In this document: in pieces, positions 44,545 through 54,792 of the stretch
How the letters are laid out: each line of letters starts with the position of its first letter
Numbering within the stretch: position 1 is the first letter of the stretch
Origin: Arcobacter arenosus
GTDB taxonomy: Bacteria > Campylobacterota > Campylobacteria > Campylobacterales > Arcobacteraceae
Direction of reading: 5' to 3'
Length of the DNA: 64,000 nucleotides
NCBI RefSeq assembly: GCF_005771535.1
Contig: NZ_VANU01000002.1
Span: 469,837-533,836 of the forward strand
Position numbers and translations under genes: made by a program
Notes under the pieces: model-generated
The model's input: only the letters and a program-made list of their open reading frames with translations
Database searches by the model: none
Told to the model about the DNA's origin: nothing

Positions 44545-46035
44545 TTATTTCCTACTTTTAGCTCTTTTTAGTAAGTTTTTACACTCAGGATATTCTTTTT
44601 TATATGAAAAAAGTACAGCTTCTGTTGATTCAAATTTTGTTCTTTTTATTAATTTAAAATCTGGATTATCTTTAACATCAAAAAGATTTAATATATCATC
44701 CTGACTTTTAAATGTAGGAGAATAATATGAATATATTAGCCAAAAACATTTTGGTAAATTTTCTGACTTTTTTTGGTCTTCAAATGTAAAATCATCAATA
44801 ATTTTTAAATTTAACCCCAACATATCTGAATATACTTGAAAATGATTTATATTATGTCCATTATGCCCATTTTCTTTTATAAGTTCATAAATTGGAACTT
44901 TATTAAATTTATTTATGTAAAAGAGTACTTCTCTAAATTGGGGTTTTATTATTTTTGTTTTTGAAAATACATATAGTTGGTTAAAAATAAAAAATAAAAA
45001 AACTATACTAAATAAAAGTTTAATAGTAGAATTAGTCTTAGAAAGACCATAAAAACTAATAATATAAATCGGTAATATTAATATTACAGAGTACCTCAAA
45101 TTTACTAATGGAGTAAAACTTAAGCTTATAAAATAAGGTAAAAAAATTCCTAAAACTATCCAAAAAAGAAGAAATGAAAGTTGAAGCTTTTGTTCTTTTT
45201 TTAAATCATTAAAAGTTATAAAATAAATAGTAAATAAAAACCCTATTATTATAAAGCTGAGTATATTAATTTTGAAATAATATACCATATAATTAAAAAA
45301 ATAAAATATTGAAGGTGAATCAATCCACCAAAATTTATCTCCTTTTGTGGCAAGAAAAATGTATTTTATAAGAGGTAAGGATATAATTATTAAAAAAATA
45401 ATTGTTTTTATCGTATCTTTTAAGAGTTTTTTTCTATTTGTTTCAAAATATATTAAATAGAAAATCAGAAAAATTAGTTGTGAAGCTAAAAAAATAAAAC
45501 TATAATAATGTGTATATATCCATAAAGATGAACTTATCCAGTAAAATATTAAATTTTTAAAATCTTTTTTTATAAGGTATTTATAGAAAAATAAAAATGA
45601 CAATATCGAAAAAAGCATATAAAGTTGATAATATCTTACTTCTTGAGAAAGCAAAATTAAAAAAATATTTGTAGAGATTAAAAGGGAAATAAAAAGGGAC
45701 TCTTTTTTATTCAAAAATTCTTTAGATAAATAATATGAACTTATTATTACAAATAATCCAATTAGTGAGGAAAAAGATCTTCCTGAAAATTCATTTAAGC
45801 CAAATATTTTATACCAAAACCATAATAAAGCTTGATAAAGTGGCGGGTGCACATCTTCTAAAGTTAGAGTTAACATTTGGCTAAAACTATTTTTAGGGTG
45901 ACTAAAGGCTACACTAAAAAGTTCATCTAGCCAATAACTGCCTATTGTAATATTTGACAAACGAAGAAAAAGTCCCAAAAGAGTTATAAGTAGTAATATT
46001 AGTAAAAATTTATTTTTTACAAAAAAAACATACAA
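44545..46035 (-). CDS. GT39/ArnT-like membrane glycosyltransferase
   Basis: A 496-residue polytopic protein with ~10 helices and a C-terminal soluble part. The first loop carries GSYWLDELFSVAF (~32-44), the catalytic DE motif of PMT_2/GT39 enzymes, followed by EDVHPPLYQ, their second signature. It would transfer a sugar from a polyprenyl carrier to lipid or protein on the outer face. Placed between a GtrB-like GT2 and a methyltransferase. Confidence 0.82.
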   Translation of the reverse strand: MYVFFVKNKFLLILLLITLLGLFLRLSNITIGSYWLDELFSVAFSHPKNSFSQMLTLTLEDVHPPLYQALLWFWYKIFGLNEFSGRSFSSLIGLFVIISSYYLSKEFLNKKESLFISLLISTNIFLILLSQEVRYYQLYMLFSILSFLFFYKYLIKKDFKNLIFYWISSSLWIYTHYYSFIFLASQLIFLIFYLIYFETNRKKLLKDTIKTIIFLIIISLPLIKYIFLATKGDKFWWIDSPSIFYFFNYMVYYFKINILSFIIIGFLFTIYFITFNDLKKEQKLQLSFLLFWIVLGIFLPYFISLSFTPLVNLRYSVILILPIYIISFYGLSKTNSTIKLLFSIVFLFFIFNQLYVFSKTKIIKPQFREVLFYINKFNKVPIYELIKENGHNGHNINHFQVYSDMLGLNLKIIDDFTFEDQKKSENLPKCFWLIYSYYSPTFKSQDDILNLFDVKDNPDFKLIKRTKFESTEAVLFSYKKEYPECKNLLKRAKSRK

Positions 46036-46037
46036 TA

Positions 46038-46970
46038 TTATAGCTCCGATTCAATAATATAAACTGGACGATTTTTAGATTCTAAATAGATTCTTCCAAT
46101 ATATTCGCCTAATACTCCAATACCAATTAATTGAATACCTCCTAAAAATAAAATAACTACAATTAATGATGCATAACCTGGTACGTCAATTCCAAAAATC
46201 AAAGTTCGTGTAATTATAAATAAACCATAACTTAAAGAAAGAAAAGAAATAAAAAAACCTATATATGTCCAAACTCTTAGAGGTACTGTACTAAAACTAG
46301 TTATTGCTTCAAGTGCTAGGTTCCATAGTTTCCAAACATTAAAAGTACTTTTCCCAGCATGTCTACTTTCTCTCTTGTATTCAATGGTAGTCGTCTTAAA
46401 CCCAACCCATGAAAAAATGCCTTTCATAAACCTTTGGTTTTCAGGAAGTAGTTTAATTGCATTTAAAACCTCTCTAGAAATAAGTCTATAATCTCCTACA
46501 TCTTCAGGTACATTTATGTCTGAAATTTTATTATGAAATTTATAAAATAGTTTTGCACTTAAAGATTTGAAGATAGTATCACTGCTTCTATCAATTCTTT
46601 TTGCTAAAACTACACTATAACCTTCTTCCCATTTTTGAATAAATTTTGTAATTAGATATGGTGGATCTTGGAAATCTACATCTATTGGAATAATGGCTTC
46701 ACCTAAAGCTTTATCTAAACCTGCTGTAAGTGCTGCTTCTTTACCAAAATTTCTTGATAAGTTTATAATTCTAATTGAAGAGTTTTCTAATTTTAGTTTC
46801 TTTAAAATATTTAAACTTTCATCTGAACTTCCATCGTTTATAAAAAGTATTTCATAAGATTTATTGGTTTCAATAAGTACTTTTTTTAAAGATTTATAGA
46901 ATTGTTCCAAATTTTTTCCTTCATTATAACAAGGACAAATTACAGAAATCATTGGTATTTCATTATTCAA
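46038..46970 (-). CDS. GtrB/ArnC-like GT2 glycosyltransferase
   Basis: A 310-residue protein: GT2 domain (ISVICPCYNEGKNLEQF, FINDGSSDES, NLSRNFGKEAALTAGLD, PIDVDFQDPP as DxD) and two C-terminal membrane helices (~230-250, ~265-290) with the GEYIGRIYLESKNRP ending of the ArnC/GtrB/YkcC group. It loads a sugar onto undecaprenyl phosphate. Together with a GtrA-type flippase and a GT39-type transferase it completes a Gtr-like glycosylation system. Its start overlaps the end of maf by four bases. Confidence 0.9.
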   Translation of the reverse strand: MNNEIPMISVICPCYNEGKNLEQFYKSLKKVLIETNKSYEILFINDGSSDESLNILKKLKLENSSIRIINLSRNFGKEAALTAGLDKALGEAIIPIDVDFQDPPYLITKFIQKWEEGYSVVLAKRIDRSSDTIFKSLSAKLFYKFHNKISDINVPEDVGDYRLISREVLNAIKLLPENQRFMKGIFSWVGFKTTTIEYKRESRHAGKSTFNVWKLWNLALEAITSFSTVPLRVWTYIGFFISFLSLSYGLFIITRTLIFGIDVPGYASLIVVILFLGGIQLIGIGVLGEYIGRIYLESKNRPVYIIESEL

Positions 46971-47515
46971 AGTATTCCTTCTTTCAACTTCTCAACACAA
47001 AGTCCCATTGCAGTACTTTCATATCCTTTCACCCTTTTAATATAGGGCTTACAAAAACCTTCCACCATAATAGCTCCTGCTTTTCCAAAACATTCGCCAG
47101 ATTTGATATATTCTTCTATATGATTTTTATCAAATTTTTCAAAAATATAAGTTGTAATTGAAATATCAATAATCTCTTTTTTTTGTGACTTAAAAATCAT
47201 ACAAGTAATAACAGAGGTTTCACTTCCACTTTGAAGTTCAAGCATTCTTCTTGCATCGTTTTCATCTTTTGCTTTTCTTAAAAGTTCACCTTGTGAAGTT
47301 ACAACAGAATCTGCAACTAATAATGGCATATCCTCACAGCCATATTTAGAAAACAGCTCTTTATATTTTCCTAGTGTTGCTTCATATACAAAAGATTTTG
47401 GGTTTGTAGTTTTGATTGTATCTTCATCAAAGTCTCCTCCATTTTGTATAAAATCAATATTGTGAGTTTTTAAAATTAGTGCTCTTGTAGGAGAATTTGA
47501 ACCTAGTCGAATCAA
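46967..47515 (-). CDS. Maf-family nucleoside triphosphate pyrophosphatase
   Basis: A 182-residue Maf/YhdE-type protein with RLGSNSPTRALIL at the N-terminus, ADSVVTSQGELLRKAKDENDA in the middle and KVKGYESTAMGL at the end, matching the Maf folds that hydrolyse dTTP/UTP or modified nucleotides. The start is a TTG preceded at 8-10 bases by AAGGTAATTAAG. It is the first gene of the minus-strand unit that includes the Gtr-like genes. Confidence 0.88.
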   Translation of the reverse strand: MIRLGSNSPTRALILKTHNIDFIQNGGDFDEDTIKTTNPKSFVYEATLGKYKELFSKYGCEDMPLLVADSVVTSQGELLRKAKDENDARRMLELQSGSETSVITCMIFKSQKKEIIDISITTYIFEKFDKNHIEEYIKSGECFGKAGAIMVEGFCKPYIKRVKGYESTAMGLCVEKLKEGIL

Positions 47516-47594
47516 AACTTAATTACCTTTTTTTATTTGAAGTATACTAAAAAGTTATAAAATATTAACTTTTATATTTTCATTGAAAATAGGA

Positions 47595-47600
47595 TATAAT
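47595..47600 (+). promoter_or_regulatory. -10 box giving a possible leaderless transcript
   Basis: GGATATAAT places TATAAT five bases before the ATG at 47606, with no Shine-Dalgarno between, so the transcript would begin at about the start codon. Confidence 0.5.
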
Positions 47601-47605
47601 CACCA

Positions 47606-48889
47606 ATGCAAAAAATCAATATAATATCTGGCTTTTTAATATTTCTATCTTTTTTAATAACCGTTTTTAGCTATTTTTTTTATCCTGAATTATATATTTT
47701 ATCTGGAATTTTAGCTTGGTTTGCTTTATTTTTATTGTTTAGTAAAACTTCAAATAAGAAATTATTAGTTTCCCTTTTGGTTTTATCTATGATAAGTTTT
47801 ATTTTTAGCTTTTTAAATGGTTTTGATATTGATTTTAAAAGGGCTATTTTGGTTAATCAATACTTATTAGTACTTTTAATAGGCGTTGGTTTTTTAAGGC
47901 TTATTGCAAGTCCAAAGGAAACAAAAATAAAAGATTTACCTAGGGGTAAAAACTCTTTTTTAAAAACATATTTTGGGGTTCATCTTTTTGGGTCTGTTAT
48001 AAACTTATCTTCTTTTATTTTAGTTGCTGATAAACTTTATAAAAAAGCTTCATTAACAAAATTGCAAGTTTTAGTTCTTAGTCGTGCTTTTTCTTCCGAT
48101 GCTTTTTGGTCACCTTTTTTTGTTGCTTTTGCTGCTGCATTAACTTATGCTCCAAATTTAAAAGCTTCAACAATACTTCCTTTAGGGATTTTTTTGGCAA
48201 TTATTGCTTTTGTTATAACTTATTTAGAGGTTTTAGTAAAATATGATTTTAAAGATTTCCAAGGTTATCCTATAAATTTTGAATCTTTGTATATACCTTT
48301 TTTATTAGCATTATTTGTTTTGATAACAAACCATTATTTTCCAAATCTAAAAGTAATATTACTTATTGCTGTTTTTTCTTTGCTTCTAACAATATTGATT
48401 TTACCACTTAAAGAGGGATTAAAAAACTCTTTTAAACTGTTGGATACTCACATTAAAACAGAACTTCCAAATATGAAAAATGAACTTTCGCTTTTTTTAG
48501 TAGCGGGTTTATTTGGAGTTAGTATAAGTTCAATTATTGTTGGTTTAAATATTGATTTTCCTTTGGAAAAATTTGATGGAATGGGTGCATCGATTCTACT
48601 TTTAGTATTTATTCTTTTATCTTTTATGGGAATCCATCCAATTATTACAATAGCCATTATAGGAAATTGGATAAATGAGTTAAACCATACGTTACTTGCA
48701 GTAACATTTCTAATGTCTTGGTCAATTGCAGTATCAACCTCCCCATTTAGCGGGCTTAATTTGACTATTCAGTCAAGATATAAATTGATTGCCTGGGATA
48801 TTTTTAAAATTAACCTTCCTTATACCATCAAAATGTACTTTGTGTGTGTTATAATCTTAAATATACTAGCTAAATATTTAGGAATTTAA
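47606..48889 (+). CDS. Polytopic membrane protein, probable transporter of unknown family
   Basis: A 427-residue protein with 11-12 hydrophobic segments spread over the whole length. Segments such as LSRAFSSDAFWSPFFVAFAAALTYAP and FMGIHPIITIAIIGNW suggest re-entrant regions of secondary carriers, but I cannot assign a family. Its stop overlaps the start of an AEC transporter (TAATG), so the two are translated together. Confidence 0.6.
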   Translation: MQKINIISGFLIFLSFLITVFSYFFYPELYILSGILAWFALFLLFSKTSNKKLLVSLLVLSMISFIFSFLNGFDIDFKRAILVNQYLLVLLIGVGFLRLIASPKETKIKDLPRGKNSFLKTYFGVHLFGSVINLSSFILVADKLYKKASLTKLQVLVLSRAFSSDAFWSPFFVAFAAALTYAPNLKASTILPLGIFLAIIAFVITYLEVLVKYDFKDFQGYPINFESLYIPFLLALFVLITNHYFPNLKVILLIAVFSLLLTILILPLKEGLKNSFKLLDTHIKTELPNMKNELSLFLVAGLFGVSISSIIVGLNIDFPLEKFDGMGASILLLVFILLSFMGIHPIITIAIIGNWINELNHTLLAVTFLMSWSIAVSTSPFSGLNLTIQSRYKLIAWDIFKINLPYTIKMYFVCVIILNILAKYLGI

Positions 48890-49815
48890 TGAACATACTT
48901 TTTATAATACTAGGAAAAATATTTCCTTTGTATTTAACAATTGCAGCAGGTTATATCTTTACAAAATATTTTAAAATTAAAAGGGAACAAATAGCTTTTT
49001 TACTTGTTTATATACTTGGTCCCGTAGTAATCTTTTTTGCAGTTTTATCTATTGAGATTAATATCCAGCTTGTTTTCTTACCAGTTTTTATTTTTCTTTT
49101 TGGAAGTTCAATAGCCTTTTTTATTTTACACAAATATAAAGATACCTGGAAAGATCCTAGTGTAAATACTCTTGCTTTTACTTGTGGTACAGGGAACACA
49201 GGATATTTTGGTATTCCCCTTGCTATGATTTTACTTGAGCCAAGTGCTGCAAATATATTTATTTTTGGAACTTTAGCTTCCCTTTTATATGAAAATACTA
49301 CAGGTTTTTATGTTACGGCAAAGGGTAGTTTTACAGCTAGACAATCTATACTTAAAATTCTTAAATTACCATTGTTATATGCTTTTATTGCTGGACTTTG
49401 TTTTAACCTTGTTGGTTTTAGAACACCTGAATTTATAGTACCTTATTTTGAAAATTTAAAATGGGCATATGGACTTTTAGGTATGATGATGCTAGGGATG
49501 GGGATGAAAGGCTTTAATCTTCATGAGGATTTTGATAAAAAGTATATAAAAATAGCATATTTTTACAAGTTTATTTTTTGGCCTGCAGTTGTATTGGCAA
49601 TAATTTTTATTGATAAGAGTTTTATTCATTTTTTAAATGAAGAGATTTATAAAGTTATGTTTTTATTTTCAATAGTACCACTTGCAGGTAATACGGTTAC
49701 TTTAGCAGTTTTATTAAAAGCAAAACCAGAAAAAGCATCATTTACAGTACTTTTATCAACTTTAATTTCAGTAGTTTATATACCTATTGTATTAGCTTTG
49801 TATGGTGGTTTTTAA
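48889..49815 (+). CDS. AEC family (auxin efflux carrier-like) transporter
   Basis: A 308-residue membrane protein with ten helices in two inverted halves. The GTGNTGYFGIPLAMILL segment and the C-terminal PLAGNTVTLAVLLKAKPEKAS are the paired Asn/Gly/Pro-rich crossover motifs of the AEC/bile-acid transporter superfamily. Bacterial members carry malonate, malate or other organic acids; the substrate here is unknown. It converges with an NlpC/P60 gene over four bases. Confidence 0.88.
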   Translation: MNILFIILGKIFPLYLTIAAGYIFTKYFKIKREQIAFLLVYILGPVVIFFAVLSIEINIQLVFLPVFIFLFGSSIAFFILHKYKDTWKDPSVNTLAFTCGTGNTGYFGIPLAMILLEPSAANIFIFGTLASLLYENTTGFYVTAKGSFTARQSILKILKLPLLYAFIAGLCFNLVGFRTPEFIVPYFENLKWAYGLLGMMMLGMGMKGFNLHEDFDKKYIKIAYFYKFIFWPAVVLAIIFIDKSFIHFLNEEIYKVMFLFSIVPLAGNTVTLAVLLKAKPEKASFTVLLSTLISVVYIPIVLALYGGF

Positions 49816-50324
49816 TCTAAAACTCTTATAACTTTCCAAAAATGTTTTTCATAATAAGGATTATCGAGTCTTGAAATCGTTACACCCTTTTTGGTAGAAG
49901 CGTGTAAGAATTTACCACCTTCAAGGTAGATTCCCACATGTCTTACTTTGAAGCCTGTTTTAAAAAAAACTAAATCTCCCATTTTTAAATCTTCTATTGA
50001 AACTTCTTCTCCAAATTCAGATTGTAAAGCAGTAGTTCTAGGAATTTGAATATTTAGTTTGTCTTTAAATGTCCTTTGCACAAAGGCAGAGCAATCAATC
50101 CCATTTTTTGAATAGCCACCATATTTATACTTAACACCTTTCCAGTCAATATATTGAGCCTTTAGGTTTTCATAAAGTAAGTCTTCTTTTGTAGTTTCAG
50201 TGGATTTATTTGGAAAAGATTTGTTGTGGTTAAAACTTTCACTTCTATAATTATTTTTTGAACTACAAGCTTGAAAAGTTAAAAGAATAAATAATATAGT
50301 CATAAGAGTTTTTATAAGATTCAT
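49812..50324 (-). CDS. NlpC/P60 family lipoprotein (peptidoglycan endopeptidase)
   Basis: A 170-residue outer-membrane-type lipoprotein: signal peptide with lipobox FQACSS (Cys ~20), a short linker and an NlpC/P60 domain (~60-168). Catalytic Cys is in GIDCSAFVQ, His in VRHVGIYL, and the third polar residue in FLHAST. It should cut peptide stems of peptidoglycan, as Spr/MepS does. Promoter not clear. Confidence 0.92.
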   Translation of the reverse strand: MNLIKTLMTILFILLTFQACSSKNNYRSESFNHNKSFPNKSTETTKEDLLYENLKAQYIDWKGVKYKYGGYSKNGIDCSAFVQRTFKDKLNIQIPRTTALQSEFGEEVSIEDLKMGDLVFFKTGFKVRHVGIYLEGGKFLHASTKKGVTISRLDNPYYEKHFWKVIRVLD

Positions 50325-50418
50325 ATTGATACCTAGGTTTTTTCTTTATTTTAATTGAATCTCACTTAAATTTTTAGTATATTTGTTATAATTTAATATA
50401 TAACTAAAAAGGATATAT

Positions 50419-51132
50419 ATGCAAAGTAGTATAAAACCAATGTTAATATTGGGTATAGCAATATTTTTAGGACTTTTTTCCTTAGGTTATTTTATTTCTA
50501 CAAGTGTCATTAACTATAAGCAATTTGACAGAACTGTTACAGTAAAAGGATTATCCCAAAAACAATATAGTGCTGATGTTGTTTTATGGCCAATTAAATT
50601 TGTAACTCCTGATGCAAACCTTCTAGATTTAAATGAAAAAATAGAAAACTATACTTCTATAATTTTAAAGTTTTTGAAAGAGAATAATATTTCAGATAAA
50701 GAGATAACTATTCAACCACCATCAATTACAGATAAATTAGCAAATGATTATGGAAACAAAAATTATCAGTATAGATATTTAGGAACAAGAACTATAAATA
50801 TTTATTCAAAAGATGTAACTAAGATTCGAGAGGCTATCTCTAAGTTAACAAAACTAAATAAAAAAGGGATTGTCTTTAAAATAAATGATTATGATACTAG
50901 AATTGAGTATATTTTTACTAGATTAAATGAAGTAAAACCTCAAATGATTGAAGAGTCAACAAAAAAAGCTAGAGAGGTTGCTTTGAAATTTGCTAAGGAT
51001 TCCAATAGTAAATTAGGAAAAATCAGAAAAGCTAGACAAGGTCAGTTTTCGATTTTTGATAGGGATAAAAACACCCCTTATATAAAAACAGTTAGAGTTG
51101 TTTCTACGGTTGAGTATTATTTGAGTGACTAA
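50419..51132 (+). CDS. SIMPL domain-containing periplasmic protein
   Basis: A 237-residue protein anchored by an N-terminal helix (LILGIAIFLGLFSLGYFIST). The rest matches the SIMPL/DUF541 family: RTVTVKGLSQKQYSADVVLWPI at the start, a middle NIYSKDVTKIREAISKL segment, and KARQGQFSIFDRD...VSTVEYYL at the end. Family members form large periplasmic oligomers with poorly known, often stress-linked roles. The ribosome binding site is AAAAAGGA. Confidence 0.85.
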   Translation: MQSSIKPMLILGIAIFLGLFSLGYFISTSVINYKQFDRTVTVKGLSQKQYSADVVLWPIKFVTPDANLLDLNEKIENYTSIILKFLKENNISDKEITIQPPSITDKLANDYGNKNYQYRYLGTRTINIYSKDVTKIREAISKLTKLNKKGIVFKINDYDTRIEYIFTRLNEVKPQMIEESTKKAREVALKFAKDSNSKLGKIRKARQGQFSIFDRDKNTPYIKTVRVVSTVEYYLSD

Positions 51133-51137
51133 GAGGT

Positions 51138-51617
51138 TTAAAATCCTCTTAATGTAACTCCTAGAAAAATTGCTATAACACCTAAAACTATATTTATAGG
51201 GATTAGGTAATTTGCTATTGGAAGTAATTTTTCTTTTGCATTTGCTAATGCGCCTTCATCAAAAGCTTTTTGTGCTTGTTTTCTTTTTATAAAAACTATT
51301 ATAAAGACAATTGTCATAATTGTCCAAATCACCTCTTTTGCAATAACAAAACTATATAGAGGTGTTCCTTTAAATCCTAAAGCAATAATCATAATTATTG
51401 CAGTAAGAAGTAAAATTATAATTGAAGGAATAACCATATTAAAAAATCTTCTTAAAGATTCTAAGGTTCTTCCTAATTTTATTTTTGGGTCATTTATCTC
51501 TTGCATTGAGTAGTGAACTGCAAATCTAATTGCTATCATTCCACCTACCCAAATTACTGCAGAAATTACATGTAAAAATACAATTACTCCAGAAAAGTTT
51601 GCAAACAATGATTCCAT
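51138..51617 (-). CDS. CopD-like four-helix membrane protein
   Basis: A 159-residue protein with four membrane segments (~8-30, ~58-80, ~88-108, ~135-157). The first contains the IVFLHVISAVIWVGGM motif seen in CopD and related haem/copper-linked membrane proteins, where the His may bind metal or haem. It starts one base after alaS ends on the same strand. A short TAAGAGG/CCTCTTA stem lies at its 3' end (51130-51151), shared with the convergent SIMPL gene. Confidence 0.65.
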   Translation of the reverse strand: MESLFANFSGVIVFLHVISAVIWVGGMIAIRFAVHYSMQEINDPKIKLGRTLESLRRFFNMVIPSIIILLLTAIIMIIALGFKGTPLYSFVIAKEVIWTIMTIVFIIVFIKRKQAQKAFDEGALANAKEKLLPIANYLIPINIVLGVIAIFLGVTLRGF

Positions 51618-51618
51618 A

Positions 51619-54174
51619 TTATAAATTATCCATCACAAATTTTTTAGCTGCTTCTTTAGCTTCTTCAATTTTAGATACATCTTTACCCCCAGCTTGTGCG
51701 AAATCAGGTCTTCCACCTCCACCTCCACCAACAATAGGAGCAATTGCTTTAATCCAATCACCAGCTTTTACAGCTGTGTTTTTAGACCCTGCAACTAACA
51801 TAACTTTTTCACCTTTTGGTTGAATTAGTAAGATTGCAACTTTTTCATTTCCATTTTTGTAATCATCAACTAGTTTTTTAATGTCACCATTTTTAACTAT
51901 ATCAACAACAACTTTTGTGTCTCCCACCATCTCTTCATTAATAGGTGAGGCACTTTGGCTTTGAGCCTCTTCAAGCTCTTTTTTAAGTTCTTTGATTTGT
52001 TCTTTAAGTTTTTTAATTCCTAAAACGGCATCTTTATTTTTAACTTCAGAAATAACTTCATTTAAAGTTGAAATAGCATCTTTTGTATATGCTGTAGCAG
52101 CTAATCCACATACTGCTTCTATTCTTCTCACTCCAGCAGATACACCTGATTCTTTTGTAATATAAAAACTTCCTATATCATGGGCATTTTTTACATGTGT
52201 TCCCCCACAAAATTCAACAGATACATCTCCAAAGCTAACAACCCTAACTACATCACCATATTTTTCACCAAACATAGCAATTGCACCTTTTTGTTTAGCT
52301 TCATCTATAGGTAATTCTTCAACATCACCACTTAAACCTCTTGCAATCATAGAGTTTACTAAATCTTCAACCTCTTCAATTTGTTCTTGTGTCATAGCTT
52401 TTGGATATGTAAAGTCAAATCTTAATCTTGAAGCATCATTAAGTGAACCTGCTTGTGATACTGTGTCACCTAATACCATTTTTAAAGCACTTTGTAAAAG
52501 GTGAGTTGCACTATGATGTTTAGCTATTTCGTATCTATTTACAACAACGGCATCAACATTTTCATTAATATTTAAATCTGAACTTTCTACTTTTACTTTT
52601 GAAAGGTTTATACCATGAAATTTTTGTGTATCTTCAACAATAGCAATATGTCTATTATCTTCTAATGCTCCAATATCACCTGATTGACCACCACTTGTTG
52701 CATAAAATGGAGTTTTGTCAAGCATCACCCAACCAGTTTGACCTTTTGTTAGTTTTGATACCTCATTAAAATTTTCATCTAATAATGTAACTATTTTACT
52801 TTTGTATGAAACATTATCATATCCCACAAATTCATTTACACCATATTTTTCAAGTAATGTTTTAAAATCACCTTCTAATGCAGCATCTCCACTACCTTTC
52901 CATGCAGCTTTTGCTTTTTTCTTTTGCTCTGCCATAAGTGCATCAAATTTTTCAACATCAACTTCAATATTTTTATCCCTTAACATATCTTGAGTTAAGT
53001 CTAAAGGGAAACCTTTTTCATCATATAATTTAAATGCAATTTCACCTGAAAATAAATCTTTTGTATTTTCTAATTCTTCATTAAATAGTGTCATCCCAGA
53101 ATCAATTGTTTTAAAGAATCTTTCTTCTTCTAAAGTCATTTGCTCTTTTACATACTCTTTTTGTTCAACTAATTCACTGTAATGATGTCCCATAATATCA
53201 CATAAACTATCGTAAAGTTCAGCCATAAATGGTTTTCTAAATCCTAAAAGATATCCATGTCTAACTGCTCTTCTCATAATTCTTCTATTTACATAAGGTC
53301 TTCCTTCGTTTCCAAATAAAATTCCTTGTGAAAGCATAAAGGCATTTGCTCTTAGGTGATCAGCAATTACTCTATATGAACCTATATTCTCTTTTGTTGC
53401 AGTTTTGCCAGCTAAACTTTCAAGTTTTTTAATAATTGGTTGGAAATTTGAAGAATCAAAGTTGTTTAAAACTCCCTCTTTAATCGCCATAACTCTTTCT
53501 AATCCCATTCCCGTATCAATTGAAGGTTTAGGAAGAGGAGTTCTTGTTCCATCACTACTTTGTTCATATTGCATAAATACTAAGTTCCAAATCTCTAGGA
53601 ATCTGTCACCATCTCCACCCATTTTATCCTCTGGGCCATTGAAGTTTTCTTCACCTTGGTCATAAAAGATTTCAGAACATGGACCACATGGACCTGTATC
53701 TCCCATAGACCAGAAATTGTCTTTATCTCCAAATCTTAAAATTCTACTAGAATCAATATGTTTAGACCATATATCAAAAGCTTCATCATCACTATCATGA
53801 ACTGTTACCCAAAGTTTTTCAACAGGTAATTCTAAATTTACTGTAACAAATTCCCATGCATAGGCAATTGCATCCTCTTTAAAGTAATCCCCAAAAGAAA
53901 AATTACCTAACATCTCAAATAGTGTATGGTGACGCGCTGTATAACCAACATTTTCTAAGTCATTGTGTTTTCCACCAGCTCTAACACAAAGTTGACACGA
54001 TGTTGCAGTTGGATTTTTAGGTTTTGGCACTGCACCTGTAAATATATCTTTAAATTGAACCATACCTGCATTTGTAAACATTAATGTAGGATCGTCCGGA
54101 ACTAAAGGCATAGATGAGATAATCTCATGGCCTTTGCCTTTAAAAAATTCTAAATACTCTTTTCTTATATCCAT
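51619..54174 (-). CDS. alaS: Alanyl-tRNA synthetase
   Basis: An 851-residue class II synthetase with all domains: the catalytic core ([43 protein letters not shown]), the helical tRNA-binding region, the editing domain with HHSATHLLQ and CGGTH zinc ligands, and the C-terminal DHHA1 region with [16 protein letters not shown]. The length is slightly below E. coli (876). It is divergent from the tandem thioredoxin genes. Confidence 0.97.
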   Translation of the reverse strand: MDIRKEYLEFFKGKGHEIISSMPLVPDDPTLMFTNAGMVQFKDIFTGAVPKPKNPTATSCQLCVRAGGKHNDLENVGYTARHHTLFEMLGNFSFGDYFKEDAIAYAWEFVTVNLELPVEKLWVTVHDSDDEAFDIWSKHIDSSRILRFGDKDNFWSMGDTGPCGPCSEIFYDQGEENFNGPEDKMGGDGDRFLEIWNLVFMQYEQSSDGTRTPLPKPSIDTGMGLERVMAIKEGVLNNFDSSNFQPIIKKLESLAGKTATKENIGSYRVIADHLRANAFMLSQGILFGNEGRPYVNRRIMRRAVRHGYLLGFRKPFMAELYDSLCDIMGHHYSELVEQKEYVKEQMTLEEERFFKTIDSGMTLFNEELENTKDLFSGEIAFKLYDEKGFPLDLTQDMLRDKNIEVDVEKFDALMAEQKKKAKAAWKGSGDAALEGDFKTLLEKYGVNEFVGYDNVSYKSKIVTLLDENFNEVSKLTKGQTGWVMLDKTPFYATSGGQSGDIGALEDNRHIAIVEDTQKFHGINLSKVKVESSDLNINENVDAVVVNRYEIAKHHSATHLLQSALKMVLGDTVSQAGSLNDASRLRFDFTYPKAMTQEQIEEVEDLVNSMIARGLSGDVEELPIDEAKQKGAIAMFGEKYGDVVRVVSFGDVSVEFCGGTHVKNAHDIGSFYITKESGVSAGVRRIEAVCGLAATAYTKDAISTLNEVISEVKNKDAVLGIKKLKEQIKELKKELEEAQSQSASPINEEMVGDTKVVVDIVKNGDIKKLVDDYKNGNEKVAILLIQPKGEKVMLVAGSKNTAVKAGDWIKAIAPIVGGGGGGRPDFAQAGGKDVSKIEEAKEAAKKFVMDNL

Positions 54175-54291
54175 TTATTCTGTCCATTTAATTAGTTTTT
54201 ACTAACATAATAATTTGCGCCTATTGTAACCAAAATATTATTTATGAAAGATTAGTGGAGCTTTATACAAGTTGATTTAAGTTTTAAAGAG

Positions 54292-54297
54292 TATAAT
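54292..54297 (+). promoter_or_regulatory. Candidate -10 box of the first thioredoxin gene
   Basis: TATAAT in AAGAGTATAATTT, 43 bases before the ATG; AAAGGAAT is the ribosome binding site. Confidence 0.5.
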
Positions 54298-54340
54298 TTA
54301 ACACTTTTACATAAAAAATACATAAATAAAGGAATTTAAA

Positions 54341-54658
54341 ATGGGTAAATATATAGATTTAACTCCTGAAAACTTTGAAGAAGTTACTAACTCTGGTGTA
54401 TCAATGGTAGATTTCTGGGCTCCATGGTGTGGACCTTGTAGAATGGTTGCTCCAATTATTGAAGAGTTAGCTGAAGAGTTTGAAGGTAAAGCTAACATTT
54501 GTAAAGTAAATACAGATGAGCAACAAGATTTAGCTGTTAAATATGGAATTAGATCTATTCCAACTATTATCTTTGTTAAAGATGGGGAGATAGTTGATCA
54601 AATGGTTGGTGCTGCATCTAAACAAGCATTCGCTGATAAAATTAACTCATTTTTATAA
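54341..54658 (+). CDS. trxA: Thioredoxin (first tandem copy)
   Basis: A 105-residue thioredoxin with the active site FWAPWCGPCRM (~28-38), the cis-Pro in RSIPTII and no signal peptide, so it acts in the cytosol as a disulfide reductase. It is ~80 % identical to the next gene by eye. Own promoter upstream and own strong terminator downstream show that the two copies are expressed independently. Confidence 0.96.
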   Translation: MGKYIDLTPENFEEVTNSGVSMVDFWAPWCGPCRMVAPIIEELAEEFEGKANICKVNTDEQQDLAVKYGIRSIPTIIFVKDGEIVDQMVGAASKQAFADKINSFL

Positions 54659-54682
54659 TAGTTAAATAAAATCAAAAAACTT

Positions 54683-54708
54683 AAGCAAGACTTAGTCTTG
54701 CTTTTTTT
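54683..54708 (+). terminator. Rho-independent terminator between the thioredoxin genes
   Basis: Perfect 9-bp stem AAGCAAGAC / GTCTTGCTT with a TTA loop and a run of T. Confidence 0.88.
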
Positions 54709-54741
54709 ATTTACTTTTTAATATGGATATTATTTATTAAA

Positions 54742-54750
54742 TGATAAAAT
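54742..54750 (+). promoter_or_regulatory. Extended -10 promoter of the second thioredoxin gene
   Basis: TGATAAAAT (TG-N-TAAAAT) lies 42 bases before the ATG at 54793; AAAAAGGAAAA is the ribosome binding site. Confidence 0.5.
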
Positions 54751-54792
54751 TTTTCCATAAATCAAAGACAACAAATAAAAAGGAAAAATAAA

